Shown here piece by piece: positions 9,268 through 16,939 of a stretch of DNA of 64,000 nt. Both the position numbers and the translations under genes were made by a program. The notes beneath the pieces were generated by a model. The model made no database searches and had not been told where the DNA came from. It worked only from the letters and a program-made list of their open reading frames with translations. Each line of letters starts with the position of its first letter. Within the stretch, counting starts at the first letter, position 1. Location: the NCBI RefSeq assembly GCF_040675465.1, contig NZ_JBFAPA010000018.1, positions 218,927 to 282,926 of the forward strand, given 5' to 3'. Source of the DNA: Kibdelosporangium sp040675465 (GTDB lineage Bacteria > Actinomycetota > Actinomycetes > Mycobacteriales > Pseudonocardiaceae).

Positions 9268-10388
9268 CCGGGACGTACGGTAGGGCTGTGAACGCGGCTT
9301 GTACCTGGCCAGAGCCCCTGGGACGGCGCCCGCCGTTCGCGGCGACGCTGTTTCCCGCGATCTTCCTGTTCTACCTGGTCGAGGCGATCATCAAGGGCTT
9401 CGAACCACAACGGCCGGCATGGGTCGGCATTGCGGTTCTGCTGCTCGCGGTGGCCTATGGGGCGGCCTACACGTTCGCCTTGTGGCGTGGTCTCGGGCTG
9501 TCCCACCAGGCTCGGATCTGGCTGGTGGTGGCGTGCACGCTGCCGCCGGTCGCGTTCGCGCTGATGATGGACTCGAATGACCTGACCTACCTCACGTATG
9601 CGGTCGTCGCGGCCATGATGTTGCTGCCGTCTGCGGTCGGCCTCGCCTATGGGGTCACGGCTACCTCGGCCGTGCTGGCGGTGACCGGGATCCAGCACGG
9701 TTCACCGAACTTCCAGGGCGGGGTCATCCTGGCGATTCTCACTGGCCTGATGTTCACCGTCCGCGGGTTCGCGCGGAAGTCCGGTGAGCTGCAGCTGGCG
9801 AGAGACGAGATCAGGACACTCGCGGTGGCTGAGGAACGGGCCAGAGTCGCCCGCGACCTGCACGACGTGCTGGGCCACAGCCTGACCACGATCACCCTGA
9901 AGGCCGGTCTGGCCAGGCGGATCCTGGAGAGCTCGGCGGATGTCGACCGGGCGCTGACCGAGGTGCACGACGTGGAAAGGCTGTCCCGGCAGGCGCTCAC
10001 CGAGATCAGGGCGACCGTGTCGGGCTATCGCCAGGTGTCATTGCCGGCCGAGATCGCGGGTGCCAAGGCCGCGTTGCTGGCTGCGGGCATCGACGCGGAC
10101 CTGCCACAGGCGGTGGACGATGTGCCCGGCGAGCTGCAGGAGCCGTTCGGATACGTTCTACGCGAAGGCGTGACCAACGTGATCCGCCACAGTGGTGCCA
10201 GCCGGTGTCAGATCCGGCTGGGACAGTCGTGGATCGAGGTCGAGGACAACGGTTCCGGTATGTCTACTGTGGACAGCAACGGCGGCAACGGGCTGGCAGG
10301 GTTGCGGGAACGGCTGGCCAAGGTCGACGGACGGCTCACGGCCGCGCCCCGAGACGAAGGTGGGTTCCTGTTGCGGGCGGATGTGTAG
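9264..10388 (+). CDS. Sensor histidine kinase, DesK/NarL type
   Basis: 374-residue membrane kinase. The N-terminal 150 residues carry five or six hydrophobic segments with almost no extracytoplasmic loop, as in membrane-sensing DesK kinases. The HisKA_3 dimerisation motif Arg-Asp-Leu-His-Asp-Val-Leu-Gly-His-Ser lies at about 198-207 (first His is the phospho-acceptor), and the ATPase has an N-box (Glu-Gly-Val-Thr-Asn-Val-Ile-Arg-His-Ser) and Asp-Asn-Gly-Ser-Gly. ATG 9264 overlaps the permease stop; a GTG at 9288 is an alternative. Probably senses cargo or membrane state for the adjacent exporter. Confidence 0.88.
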   Translation: MTGTYGRAVNAACTWPEPLGRRPPFAATLFPAIFLFYLVEAIIKGFEPQRPAWVGIAVLLLAVAYGAAYTFALWRGLGLSHQARIWLVVACTLPPVAFALMMDSNDLTYLTYAVVAAMMLLPSAVGLAYGVTATSAVLAVTGIQHGSPNFQGGVILAILTGLMFTVRGFARKSGELQLARDEIRTLAVAEERARVARDLHDVLGHSLTTITLKAGLARRILESSADVDRALTEVHDVERLSRQALTEIRATVSGYRQVSLPAEIAGAKAALLAAGIDADLPQAVDDVPGELQEPFGYVLREGVTNVIRHSGASRCQIRLGQSWIEVEDNGSGMSTVDSNGGNGLAGLRERLAKVDGRLTAAPRDEGGFLLRADV

Positions 10389-10390
10389 AC

Positions 10391-10996
10391 ATGATCAGGA
10401 TTCTGCTGGCCGACGACCAGACGCTGGTCCGTGGCGCGCTGGCGGCGATGCTGGGCCTCGAGTCCGACATGGAGGTGGTCGCCGAGGTCGGTACCGGCGA
10501 TGACGTCCTGGCGGCGGCCCAGCAGACCAGCCCCGACGTGGCCCTGCTCGACGTGCAGATGCCCGGCAAGGATGGGCTGACCGCTGCGGCGGAGCTGCGG
10601 GCAGCGATGCCTGCTTGCAAGGTCGTGATGTGCACGACCTTCGGCCGTCCGGGGTACCTCAGCAGGGCGCTGGCCGCTGGCGCCGCGGGGTTCGTGGTGA
10701 AGGACGCGCCACCCGAGCAGCTCGTGGACGCGGTCCGGCGAGTACACGCCGGGCTGCGCGTGGTCGACCCGTCGCTGGCAGCGGAATCGCTCGCGACCGG
10801 GCACAGCCCGCTGACCTTGCGGGAGCGTGAGGTGCTGGCCGAGTCCAGCGACGGCGGGACGATCGCCGACATCGCGCGTTCGCTGCATCTTTCCGAGGGC
10901 ACCGTCCGCAACCACCTGTCCTCCGCGATCGGCAAGACCGGGGCACGGACCAGGGCCGAGGCGGCCCGGCTGGCGGAGGACCGCGGCTGGCTCTGA
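10391..10996 (+). CDS. Response regulator, NarL/LuxR type
   Basis: 201 residues: an N-terminal receiver (Ala-Asp-Asp-Gln near residues 7-10, phospho-acceptor Asp in Leu-Leu-Asp-Val-Gln-Met-Pro near 54, conserved Lys near 103) and a C-terminal LuxR helix-turn-helix (Leu-Thr-Leu-Arg-Glu-Arg-Glu-Val-Leu ... Ser-Glu-Gly-Thr-Val-Arg-Asn-His-Leu). The ATG two bases after the kinase stop is the real start; a long upstream extension is a shadow of the kinase. It likely activates the exporter operon. Confidence 0.9.
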   Translation: MIRILLADDQTLVRGALAAMLGLESDMEVVAEVGTGDDVLAAAQQTSPDVALLDVQMPGKDGLTAAAELRAAMPACKVVMCTTFGRPGYLSRALAAGAAGFVVKDAPPEQLVDAVRRVHAGLRVVDPSLAAESLATGHSPLTLREREVLAESSDGGTIADIARSLHLSEGTVRNHLSSAIGKTGARTRAEAARLAEDRGWL

Positions 10997-11041
10997 CCCC
11001 GGCCGTCCAAAACTGTCGGTGCGGTCTGCCATGATGCGATC

Positions 11042-11689
11042 GTGACCAACCCAACCAGGGCCATCGTGGCCAAACGCTGGATCAGAAGGGGCCTGATCGG
11101 CCTCGTGCTGATGCTCGCGCTGGTCGTGGGCGGCACAGGGTTCCGGGTGTGGCAGGAGGCCAGGCAGGACGATCGGACCAGGGCGGACGCGGTGGTCGTG
11201 CTGGGCGCCGCGCAGTACGCGGGCAAGCCGTCGCCGATCCTGGAGAACCGCCTGCAGCATGCGAAGAACCTGTTCGACGCCGGGGTCGCCGGTTACATCG
11301 TGACCGGGGGCGGCCGGCGCGCGGGTGACCGGTACACCGAGGCCGACGCCGGCGTGAGATGGCTGACCTCGCACGGCGTGCCGCGCGACCGGGTGGTCGC
11401 CGTCGGCGAGGGCAACGACACATTGGGCACCATCCAGGCGGTGGCCAGAATGGCGGGGCAGCGCGGCTGGTCGTCGGCGGTGATCGTCAGCGACCCGTGG
11501 CATTCCTTACGTGCCAGGACGATGGCCCGGGACGCGGGGTTGTCCGCATGGACGTCACCGACCCACACGGGGCCGGTCGTGCAGACGCGCGAGATCCAGG
11601 CGAAGTACATCCTCCGGGAGACCGCGGCGCTGCTGTACTACCGCGTGTTCAACGCCCCGGCGGATGACATCGGTGTGGACCTCGAGTGA
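11042..11689 (+). CDS. YdcF/SanA (DUF218) family membrane protein
   Basis: 215 residues with a single N-terminal transmembrane helix (about 18-36) and a DUF218 domain: Ala-Asp-Ala-Val-Val-Val-Leu-Gly-Ala-Ala, Leu-Glu-Asn-Arg-Leu near 76, Val-Thr-Gly-Gly-Gly near 98, Glu-Gly-x-Asn-Asp-Thr near 134, and Val-Ser-Asp-Pro-Trp-His. The domain faces the outside and is linked to envelope integrity in SanA. GTG start. The last four bases overlap the GTG of dgt, as in the Rv2345-dgt region of mycobacteria. Confidence 0.82.
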   Translation: MTNPTRAIVAKRWIRRGLIGLVLMLALVVGGTGFRVWQEARQDDRTRADAVVVLGAAQYAGKPSPILENRLQHAKNLFDAGVAGYIVTGGGRRAGDRYTEADAGVRWLTSHGVPRDRVVAVGEGNDTLGTIQAVARMAGQRGWSSAVIVSDPWHSLRARTMARDAGLSAWTSPTHTGPVVQTREIQAKYILRETAALLYYRVFNAPADDIGVDLE

Positions 11690-12933
11690 CGTACACACCG
11701 CACGACACCGCCCGGCTGTTCGACGAGCCGGCGAAAGGCGGCGTGCTGCCAGGGGCCTCAGCGCAGCGGCGCAGCCCGTTCTCGCGGGACCGGGCGCGGG
11801 TGCTGCACTCGGCGGCGTTGCGGCGGCTGGCGGGCAAGACCCAGGTCGTGGGTCCTGGCGAGGGCACCGAGGTGTACGGGGTGCCGCGGACGCGGCTCAC
11901 CCACTCGCTGGAGGTCGCGCAGATCGGCCGGGAGATCGCCGAGGAGCTGGGCTGCGACCCGGACGTGGTGGACACGGCCGGCCTCGCGCACGACATCGGC
12001 CACCCGCCGTTCGGGCACAACGGTGAGACCGCGCTCGACATGGCGGCCAGGGACCATGGCGGGTTCGAGGGCAACGCGCAGACCTTGCGGATCCTGACGA
12101 GGCTGGAACCCAAGGAGCCGTCGGCCGGGCTGAACCTGACCAGGGCGGTGCTCGACGCGACGGTCAAGTACCCGTGGCCGCGCATCGAGGGCAAGCGGAA
12201 GTTCGGCGTGTACGAGGACGACCGCGCGGTCTTCGACTGGATCAGGCAGGGAGCGCCGGAGCGGCGGTGCTGCCTGGAGGCTCAGGTGATGGACTGGTCC
12301 GACGACGTGGCCTACTCGGTGCACGACGTGGAGGACGGGGTGCGGGCCGGCCGGATCGCGCTGGGTGTGCTGGCGGACGCCGAGGAGCGGTCGGCGATCG
12401 CCGAGCTGGCCGCACGGCACTTCTCGGCGGAGCCGTTGCCGGAGCTGGAGGCCGCGGCGGCGCACTTACTGGACCTGTCGGCGGTCGCGGCGGCGGTCGG
12501 CTACGACGGGTCGCTCGGCGCGCAGGTCGCGTTGAAGCGGCTGACCAGTGAGCTGGTCGGCCGGTTCGCGTCAGCCGCCGTGGGCGAGACGCGGCGGGTG
12601 TACGGCGACGGCGACCTGACCCGGTATGACGCGGATCTGGTGATCCCGCGGCAGGCCGCGGTCGAAGTGGCTTTGCTGAAGTCGTTGGCGCTCAAGTACG
12701 TCATGAGCGACCCGACCCGGCTGGCCCTGCAGGAACAGCAGCGCGAGCTGCTGACGGAACTACTGAAGGCATTGGAGGACTACGCACCTGACGCTCTGGA
12801 ACCGGCGTTCCAGTCCGCGTGGCACGATGCGCACAACGATGGCGAACGCCATCGGGTGCTGATCGACCAGGTCGCTTCGCTGACCGACGCGCAGGCCGTC
12901 GCCTGGCATGAGGCTTTCGTCCGCGCCCGCTGA
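11686..12933 (+). CDS. dgt: Deoxyguanosinetriphosphate triphosphohydrolase-like HD protein
   Basis: 415-residue HD-domain dNTPase, which splits dNTP to deoxynucleoside and triphosphate. The metal ligands are visible: His73 in Thr-His-Ser-Leu-Glu-Val, His102-Asp103 in Ala-His-Asp-Ile-Gly-His-Pro-Pro-Phe-Gly-His, and the later Asp in Met-Asp-Trp-Ser-Asp-Asp-Val-Ala-Tyr-Ser. GTG start overlaps the YdcF stop. In other actinobacteria dgt is directly followed by dnaG; here about 4.9 kb lie between. Confidence 0.93.
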   Translation: MTYTPHDTARLFDEPAKGGVLPGASAQRRSPFSRDRARVLHSAALRRLAGKTQVVGPGEGTEVYGVPRTRLTHSLEVAQIGREIAEELGCDPDVVDTAGLAHDIGHPPFGHNGETALDMAARDHGGFEGNAQTLRILTRLEPKEPSAGLNLTRAVLDATVKYPWPRIEGKRKFGVYEDDRAVFDWIRQGAPERRCCLEAQVMDWSDDVAYSVHDVEDGVRAGRIALGVLADAEERSAIAELAARHFSAEPLPELEAAAAHLLDLSAVAAAVGYDGSLGAQVALKRLTSELVGRFASAAVGETRRVYGDGDLTRYDADLVIPRQAAVEVALLKSLALKYVMSDPTRLALQEQQRELLTELLKALEDYAPDALEPAFQSAWHDAHNDGERHRVLIDQVASLTDAQAVAWHEAFVRAR

Positions 12934-12970
12934 CACCCCGCCAGTTCCGTACAACTGAACAAACCCGCAC

Positions 12971-13032
12971 GGCCAGTGGGACAGGCAAGCGACTGTTGGT
13001 CGAAGGGTTGCTGGTTCGAGTCCAGGTGGGCG
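12971..13032 (+). pseudogene. tRNA-Asn-like relic
   Basis: Bases 13000-13025 are identical over 26 bases to the anticodon-arm/T-arm part of the intact tRNA-Asn at 21430-21455, and eight more bases (GACTGTT region) match with two changes. The 5' acceptor strand that would pair with the 3' TGGGCGA is missing, two anticodon-stem pairs are broken, and the last T-stem pair is a G-G mismatch. It is therefore a partial copy, not a working gene. Such 3' tRNA pieces are typical att remnants of integrative elements. Confidence 0.6.
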
Positions 13033-13367
13033 AGTCCGTGGGCACGGCGTGTACGAGGTGCGCCCGTGGTCCGGGCGACCAGCCGCAAGGGCTGGGATGG
13101 CTTCCAGCTGGTTGTTGGGGCGACGAGTGACCGAATTCCGGGATGACTCACGCGGTTGTCGATCAGGTGGATCCGGAATGGCTTCGGCAACTGGCCTGAC
13201 TTGTTGATCGGGGACGGATCTGCAGGACCGGCGGCAGGGCAGCCGAGGATGGCGATCTCTATGCCGCGGATCTTGAAAGGTTCGCGCCTTCGCGGACTCC
13301 AGCCCGCTCGATGCATCCCTCTGCACCACGACTTGCTGCCCTGCAGGTGGAAGGAAGCGTTGGCGCG

Positions 13368-13500
13368 GACTGGATCCTGACCGGCATCGCGTACGCACCG
13401 GTACCCGCGGATGATCCCGGCCTGCTCCAGCCGCCTGACCCGCTCGGTCACCGCACTGGGCGACATCGACACGGCCTTGGTCAGTCCGGCGTACGTATTG
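13368..13500 (-). pseudogene. Degraded Lrp/AsnC-family regulator
   Basis: On the minus strand about 44 codons read as the helix-turn-helix and linker of an Lrp/AsnC protein: Ser-Pro-Ser-Ala-Val-Thr-Glu-Arg-Val-Arg-Arg-Leu-Glu-Gln-Ala-Gly-Ile-Ile-Arg-Gly, then Tyr. Upstream the frame is broken and downstream the ligand-binding (RAM) domain is replaced by unrelated sequence after Phe-His-Leu-Gln-Gly, so the gene is dead. Confidence 0.65.
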
Positions 13501-13941
13501 CGGGCTGGGGACCATCGATGTGCGGCGAGGGTCAGCGTGGCCTTCCGTTGCTGTACTCGGGCTCCTGGGCAGGCATGTGCGGACCGCGGTACAGGTCGCC
13601 TCCCGCGCGGTCGCCCGAGCCGGGCTGAGCGGGGCCGGGTTCGGACGGTCATGAGTGATCTCGCCGGTGGTGCCTGGTGGCGCGGGTGGTGCCTCGTGGC
13701 GCCCGATGGCGTGGATGGCGTTGTCGATCATGCTCGTCGGACCTGGTCGGGCCGGGGGTGCTTCGGCTGAAGCCCATCTTGGGACTACCGACGAACAGTT
13801 CGTCGCACTGCTCGACGATCTGCACGCCGACGCGTCTTGGTGGCGCGCGGTGGTGGTTGGGGTTGTGGAACCCGGTGCGGGGATGGGGGAGTTCGCTGCG
13901 GGTGAACTGCTCGATGGCGTGACCGGTGGCACACTCGGGGT

Positions 13942-14151
13942 ATGGCCAATCCGATTTCGCGCTTGCTCCGGAAGCTGTTCCGCCGCCGTGTGCCCGCAGG
14001 TGTGGGTCGGGGTGGCCGTCCTGGTGAGGCGGGTGGTTCGGCGGGGGTGCGGGAGCCGCGCCGTCCCAAGCCGACCGGGCCGCAGTCGATGGGTGCCAAG
14101 CCCATTCCGAGTGATGCCCAGACCGTGGCGTTGCGGGACCCTCGCCAGTGA
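13942..14151 (+). CDS. Small basic protein coupled to the serpin gene
   Basis: 69 residues, rich in Arg, Pro and Gly, starting Met-Ala-Asn-Pro-Ile-Ser-Arg-Leu-Leu-Arg-Lys-Leu-Phe. No domain recognised. Its stop overlaps the GTG of the serpin (GTGA), the arrangement of translational coupling, which is the main argument that it is real. The ribosome binding site is weak. An amphipathic basic N-terminus could bind membrane or nucleic acid; unknown. Confidence 0.45.
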   Translation: MANPISRLLRKLFRRRVPAGVGRGGRPGEAGGSAGVREPRRPKPTGPQSMGAKPIPSDAQTVALRDPRQ

Positions 14152-15236
14152 CGGACCGGGCGCACCTGGAGTTCACTGTCGCGGTGCAGGACGCGTTGCC
14201 GGGCAACGTTGTCTGGTCGCCGTTCTCGGTCGCCAGCGCGTTGGCGCTGGTAGCGCGCGGTGCTGAGGGCGCGACCAGGGACGAGCTGGTCGCGTTGCTC
14301 ACCGGCGACAAGGCGGGCCAGGTCGAGCAGCTGATCCGGCTGCTTGGCGAGGCCGAGGACGTCGTGGTGCCGCACAGTGACGACGAGCGGCCGGAGATCG
14401 CGGTGTCCAACACCCTGTGGGCCGACGAGCGGGTGCGAATCAACTCCGGCTTCGCCGACGCGCTGACCAGCATGCCCAGCGGGTCGGTGCGGACCGCGCC
14501 GTTCGGCAAGGACCCCGATCGCGCGCGGACCGAGATCAACGAGGACGTGGCCCGGACGACCCATGACCTGATCCAGGACCTGCTGCCGGACGGCGTGATC
14601 AAGCACGACACGGTTGCCGCACTGGTCAACGCGCTGTACCTGAAGGTCGGTTGGCGGCACGCGTTCACCGAGTCGGCGACCACGCCTCGGCCGTTCCACA
14701 CGCCCGGGGGACGCGTGCAGGTGCCGATGATGTTCGTCAGCGAGACCTTGGGGTACGCAAGGACTTCCGGGTGGCAGGTCGTGCAGCTGCCAACCGTCGG
14801 TCAGGTGGAGGCCGTGGTTCTGCTGCCCGACGGTGACCTGCCCGAAGTGGACGCGGGCTCGCTGGAGACACTGCTCGCCGCGCCGAAGCGGCAGGCGGTG
14901 AGCTTGCGGCTGCCCAAGCTGAGCCTGAAGCTGCAGGCCGAGCTGACCCCCGTGCTGAACACCCTGGGTGTGCGGACGGTGTTCACCGACGACGCCAACC
15001 TGTCCGGGATCAGTGCGGATCCGCTTGCGGTACAGGCTGTTCTGCATGAGACAGTGCTCAAACTGGACGAGCAGGGCCTGGAGGGCGCGGCGGCGACGGC
15101 CGTGATGATGCGTGTGCTGTCGTTCAACCCGCAGCAGCCGGTGGAGGTCGTCGTGGACCGGCCGTTCCTGTTGCTGGTGCGGCACACCAGGACCGGGGCG
15201 GTGTACTTCTCGGCGAGAGTGACCGACCCGTCCTAG
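14148..15236 (+). CDS. Serpin (serine protease inhibitor)
   Basis: 362 residues covering the whole serpin fold without a signal peptide, so probably cytosolic. Visible landmarks: Asn-Val-Val-Trp-Ser-Pro-Phe-Ser-Val at 20-28, Asn-Thr-Leu-Trp near 88, Leu-Val-Asn-Ala-Leu-Tyr-Leu-Lys near 159, and Asp-Arg-Pro-Phe-Leu-Leu-Leu-Val-Arg at 337-345. The reactive loop hinge Glu308 to Thr317 (Glu-Gln-Gly-Leu-Glu-Gly-Ala-Ala-Ala-Thr) fits an inhibitory serpin, with Leu rather than the usual Thr at P14. Aligned by eye with antitrypsin the scissile bond is Leu324-Ser325, suggesting chymotrypsin/elastase- or subtilisin-like targets. GTG start overlaps the upstream small gene. Confidence 0.88.
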   Translation: MTDRAHLEFTVAVQDALPGNVVWSPFSVASALALVARGAEGATRDELVALLTGDKAGQVEQLIRLLGEAEDVVVPHSDDERPEIAVSNTLWADERVRINSGFADALTSMPSGSVRTAPFGKDPDRARTEINEDVARTTHDLIQDLLPDGVIKHDTVAALVNALYLKVGWRHAFTESATTPRPFHTPGGRVQVPMMFVSETLGYARTSGWQVVQLPTVGQVEAVVLLPDGDLPEVDAGSLETLLAAPKRQAVSLRLPKLSLKLQAELTPVLNTLGVRTVFTDDANLSGISADPLAVQAVLHETVLKLDEQGLEGAAATAVMMRVLSFNPQQPVEVVVDRPFLLLVRHTRTGAVYFSARVTDPS

Positions 15237-15245
15237 GCTGACCGT

Positions 15246-16028
15246 ATGCCAACCGTACGAGTCGACCGTGATGGTCCAGTGTGGACAGTTGTGCTGTCGC
15301 GGCCGGAAGCGCGCAACGCCGTGGACGGCCCGACCGCGCAAGCACTTGCCGACGCCTTCCGTGAGTTCGACGCGGACGACGAGGCGAAGGTCGCGGTGCT
15401 GTGGGGCGACGGCGGCACGTTCTGTGCGGGCGCGGACCTCAAGGCGATCGGCACCGAGCGCGGGAACCAGGTGACCACCGACGGCGACGGCCCGATGGGA
15501 CCGACCCGGATGCGCCTGGGCAAACCGGTGATCGCCGCCGTGTCCGGCTATGCGGTGGCAGGTGGCCTCGAGCTGGCCATCTGGTGTGACCTGCGAGTGG
15601 CCGCCGAGGACGCGGTCTTCGGGGTGTTCTGCCGCCGATGGGGCGTGCCGTTGATCGACGGCGGGACCATCCGGCTGCCCCGGCTGATCGGCCAGAGCCG
15701 CGCGATGGACATGATCCTCACCGGCCGTGCGGTCGACGCCCAGGAGGCACTGGCCATCGGGCTCGCCAATCGCGTTGTGCCACAAGGACAGGAGCGTGCG
15801 GCCGCCGAAGCCCTCGCCCGCGACCTCGCCCAGCTCCCACAGATTTGCATGCGCCAGGATCGCTTGTCCGCCCTCGAACAGTGGAGTCTCGACGAGCAGA
15901 CCGCCCTGGCCGGCGAACTCCAGCACGGCTTGACGTCCCTTGCTGATGGTGCGCTGGAAGGTGCGGCACGGTTCACGGCCGGAGCAGGACGACACGGCAC
16001 CACCGCCACTCCGGGCACACCGAACTAA
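15246..16028 (+). CDS. Enoyl-CoA hydratase/isomerase (crotonase) family protein
   Basis: 260 residues with the crotonase fold. The oxyanion-hole segments are present: Cys-Ala-Gly-Ala-Asp-Leu near 60 and Ala-Val-Ala-Gly-Gly-Leu-Glu-Leu near 103-110. The second catalytic Glu of enoyl-CoA hydratase (in the Pro-Glu segment) is replaced by Cys-Arg in a Phe-Cys-Arg-Arg-Trp-Gly-Val-Pro stretch, so hydratase activity on enoyl-CoA is doubtful and another crotonase reaction is likely. A TAGGCT -10 element six bases before the ATG suggests leaderless transcription starting inside the end of the serpin gene. Confidence 0.85.
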   Translation: MPTVRVDRDGPVWTVVLSRPEARNAVDGPTAQALADAFREFDADDEAKVAVLWGDGGTFCAGADLKAIGTERGNQVTTDGDGPMGPTRMRLGKPVIAAVSGYAVAGGLELAIWCDLRVAAEDAVFGVFCRRWGVPLIDGGTIRLPRLIGQSRAMDMILTGRAVDAQEALAIGLANRVVPQGQERAAAEALARDLAQLPQICMRQDRLSALEQWSLDEQTALAGELQHGLTSLADGALEGAARFTAGAGRHGTTATPGTPN

Positions 16029-16143
16029 GCGCCGAACGTCCGGCAGTCACGCGAGCAGGCTTGTGGTGGATCAAACAAAGCAGGGGTGAGGCATAGCCCT
16101 GGGGACCCCGGACGCTGGCGACGGCATGAGTAGGGCTGGGGAG

Positions 16144-16260
16144 GGCCAAAACAGAGCGGCAGTCCTGAGGAGTGCCAAAACAGGGGCGGTAGCGCTGGGG
16201 AGGGCCAAGCAGGGAGGTAGCGCTTGGCCAAAACAGGGCGGCAGCGCTGGGGCATGGGTT
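16144..16260. repeat. Four imperfect tandem repeats in the gap before the CMD gene
   Basis: Units of 25-35 bases built on GCCAAAACAGGGCGG(C/T)AGCGCTGGGG occur near 16145, 16180, 16202 and 16229. No open frame with a ribosome binding site uses them. Same style as the degenerate repeats in other gaps of this window but a different word. Confidence 0.65.
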
Positions 16261-16298
16261 TTGGGAACCGGGCGCTCGACAGCGGCGCGAGGTTCTGG

Positions 16299-16325
16299 TG
16301 TCACGTTTGGCGGAGGTCTCTCGTC
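16299..16325 (+). promoter_or_regulatory. ECF41-type promoter of the CMD gene
   Basis: TGTCACG, exactly 16 bases, CGTC, ending 35 bases before the ATG at 16361. This is the promoter form described for ECF41 sigma factors, and the gene for such a sigma factor lies directly downstream, convergent. Confidence 0.75.
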
Positions 16326-16360
16326 TGGATGAGGACGGGTTGGGCGAGAGGAGATTTCCG

Positions 16361-16939
16361 ATGACACGGGTTGTGGGTGTGTCGGCTGGGCGCGCCGGTG
16401 TGGTGGGGCGGTTGGTGTATCGGTTCGCTGCCAAGCGGTTCGGGGTTGTTCCCGAGCCGCTGGCCGTGATGATGCATCACCGCGGCTTGGCGGTGACTGG
16501 TGGCGTTCACGAACTGATGGCCGAACGGGCCAGCAAGACCTTGCCGAAGTCGGTTCGTGAGCTGGCTGTTTACCGGACCGCCGTGCGGCTCGGTTGCGAG
16601 TGGTGCATTGATTTCGGCACCATGCTTCAGCGGTTGAGCGGGCTGGATGTCGACCGGTTGCGTGAGATCGACGACTATGCGACGTCGCCGAAGTACACCG
16701 ATAAGGAGCGGCTGGCGATCGCGTACGCCGATGCGATGACCGCCACACCCGTTCAGGTGACCGACGAGCAGGTCGCCGAGCTGGTGGCCGTGTTCGGGGA
16801 GCGGGGCATGGTCGAGCTCACCTACCAGATCGCGCTGGAGAACATGCGCGCCCGCACCAACAGTGCCCTGGGCATCGCCGAGCAGGGGTTCTCCTCCGGT
16901 GACGCCTGCCGGGTGCCGCTCACTCCGGGACGCGAGTGA
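16361..16939 (+). CDS. Carboxymuconolactone decarboxylase/AhpD-like protein, ECF41 partner
   Basis: 192 residues of the CMD/AhpD superfamily. The helical core carries Cys79-Glu-Trp-Cys82-Ile-Asp-Phe-Gly: the redox Cys pair of AhpD is there but the usual His after it is not. GAGAGGAG precedes the ATG. CMD, oxidoreductase or epimerase (COE) genes are the standard targets of ECF41 sigma factors, and such a sigma gene overlaps this one tail-to-tail by 20 bases. Role likely in an oxidative or electrophile response; the substrate is not known. Confidence 0.85.
   Translation: MTRVVGVSAGRAGVVGRLVYRFAAKRFGVVPEPLAVMMHHRGLAVTGGVHELMAERASKTLPKSVRELAVYRTAVRLGCEWCIDFGTMLQRLSGLDVDRLREIDDYATSPKYTDKERLAIAYADAMTATPVQVTDEQVAELVAVFGERGMVELTYQIALENMRARTNSALGIAEQGFSSGDACRVPLTPGRE

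Larger units (their letters stand above)
12934..13941. other. 1-kb gene-poor gap with relics
   Basis: Between dgt and the serpin unit no intact gene is supported. It contains a tRNA-Asn-like relic and a degraded Lrp/AsnC gene (separate entries). Frames spanning it on the minus strand cross both relics and have poor codon structure. Confidence 0.6.

Noticed and set aside
12760..13932. Long minus-strand frames between dgt and the serpin
   Set aside because: They read antisense through the tRNA-Asn relic (giving the well-known Leu-Asp-Ser-Asn-Gln-Gln-Pro type spurious peptide) and through the dead Lrp gene.
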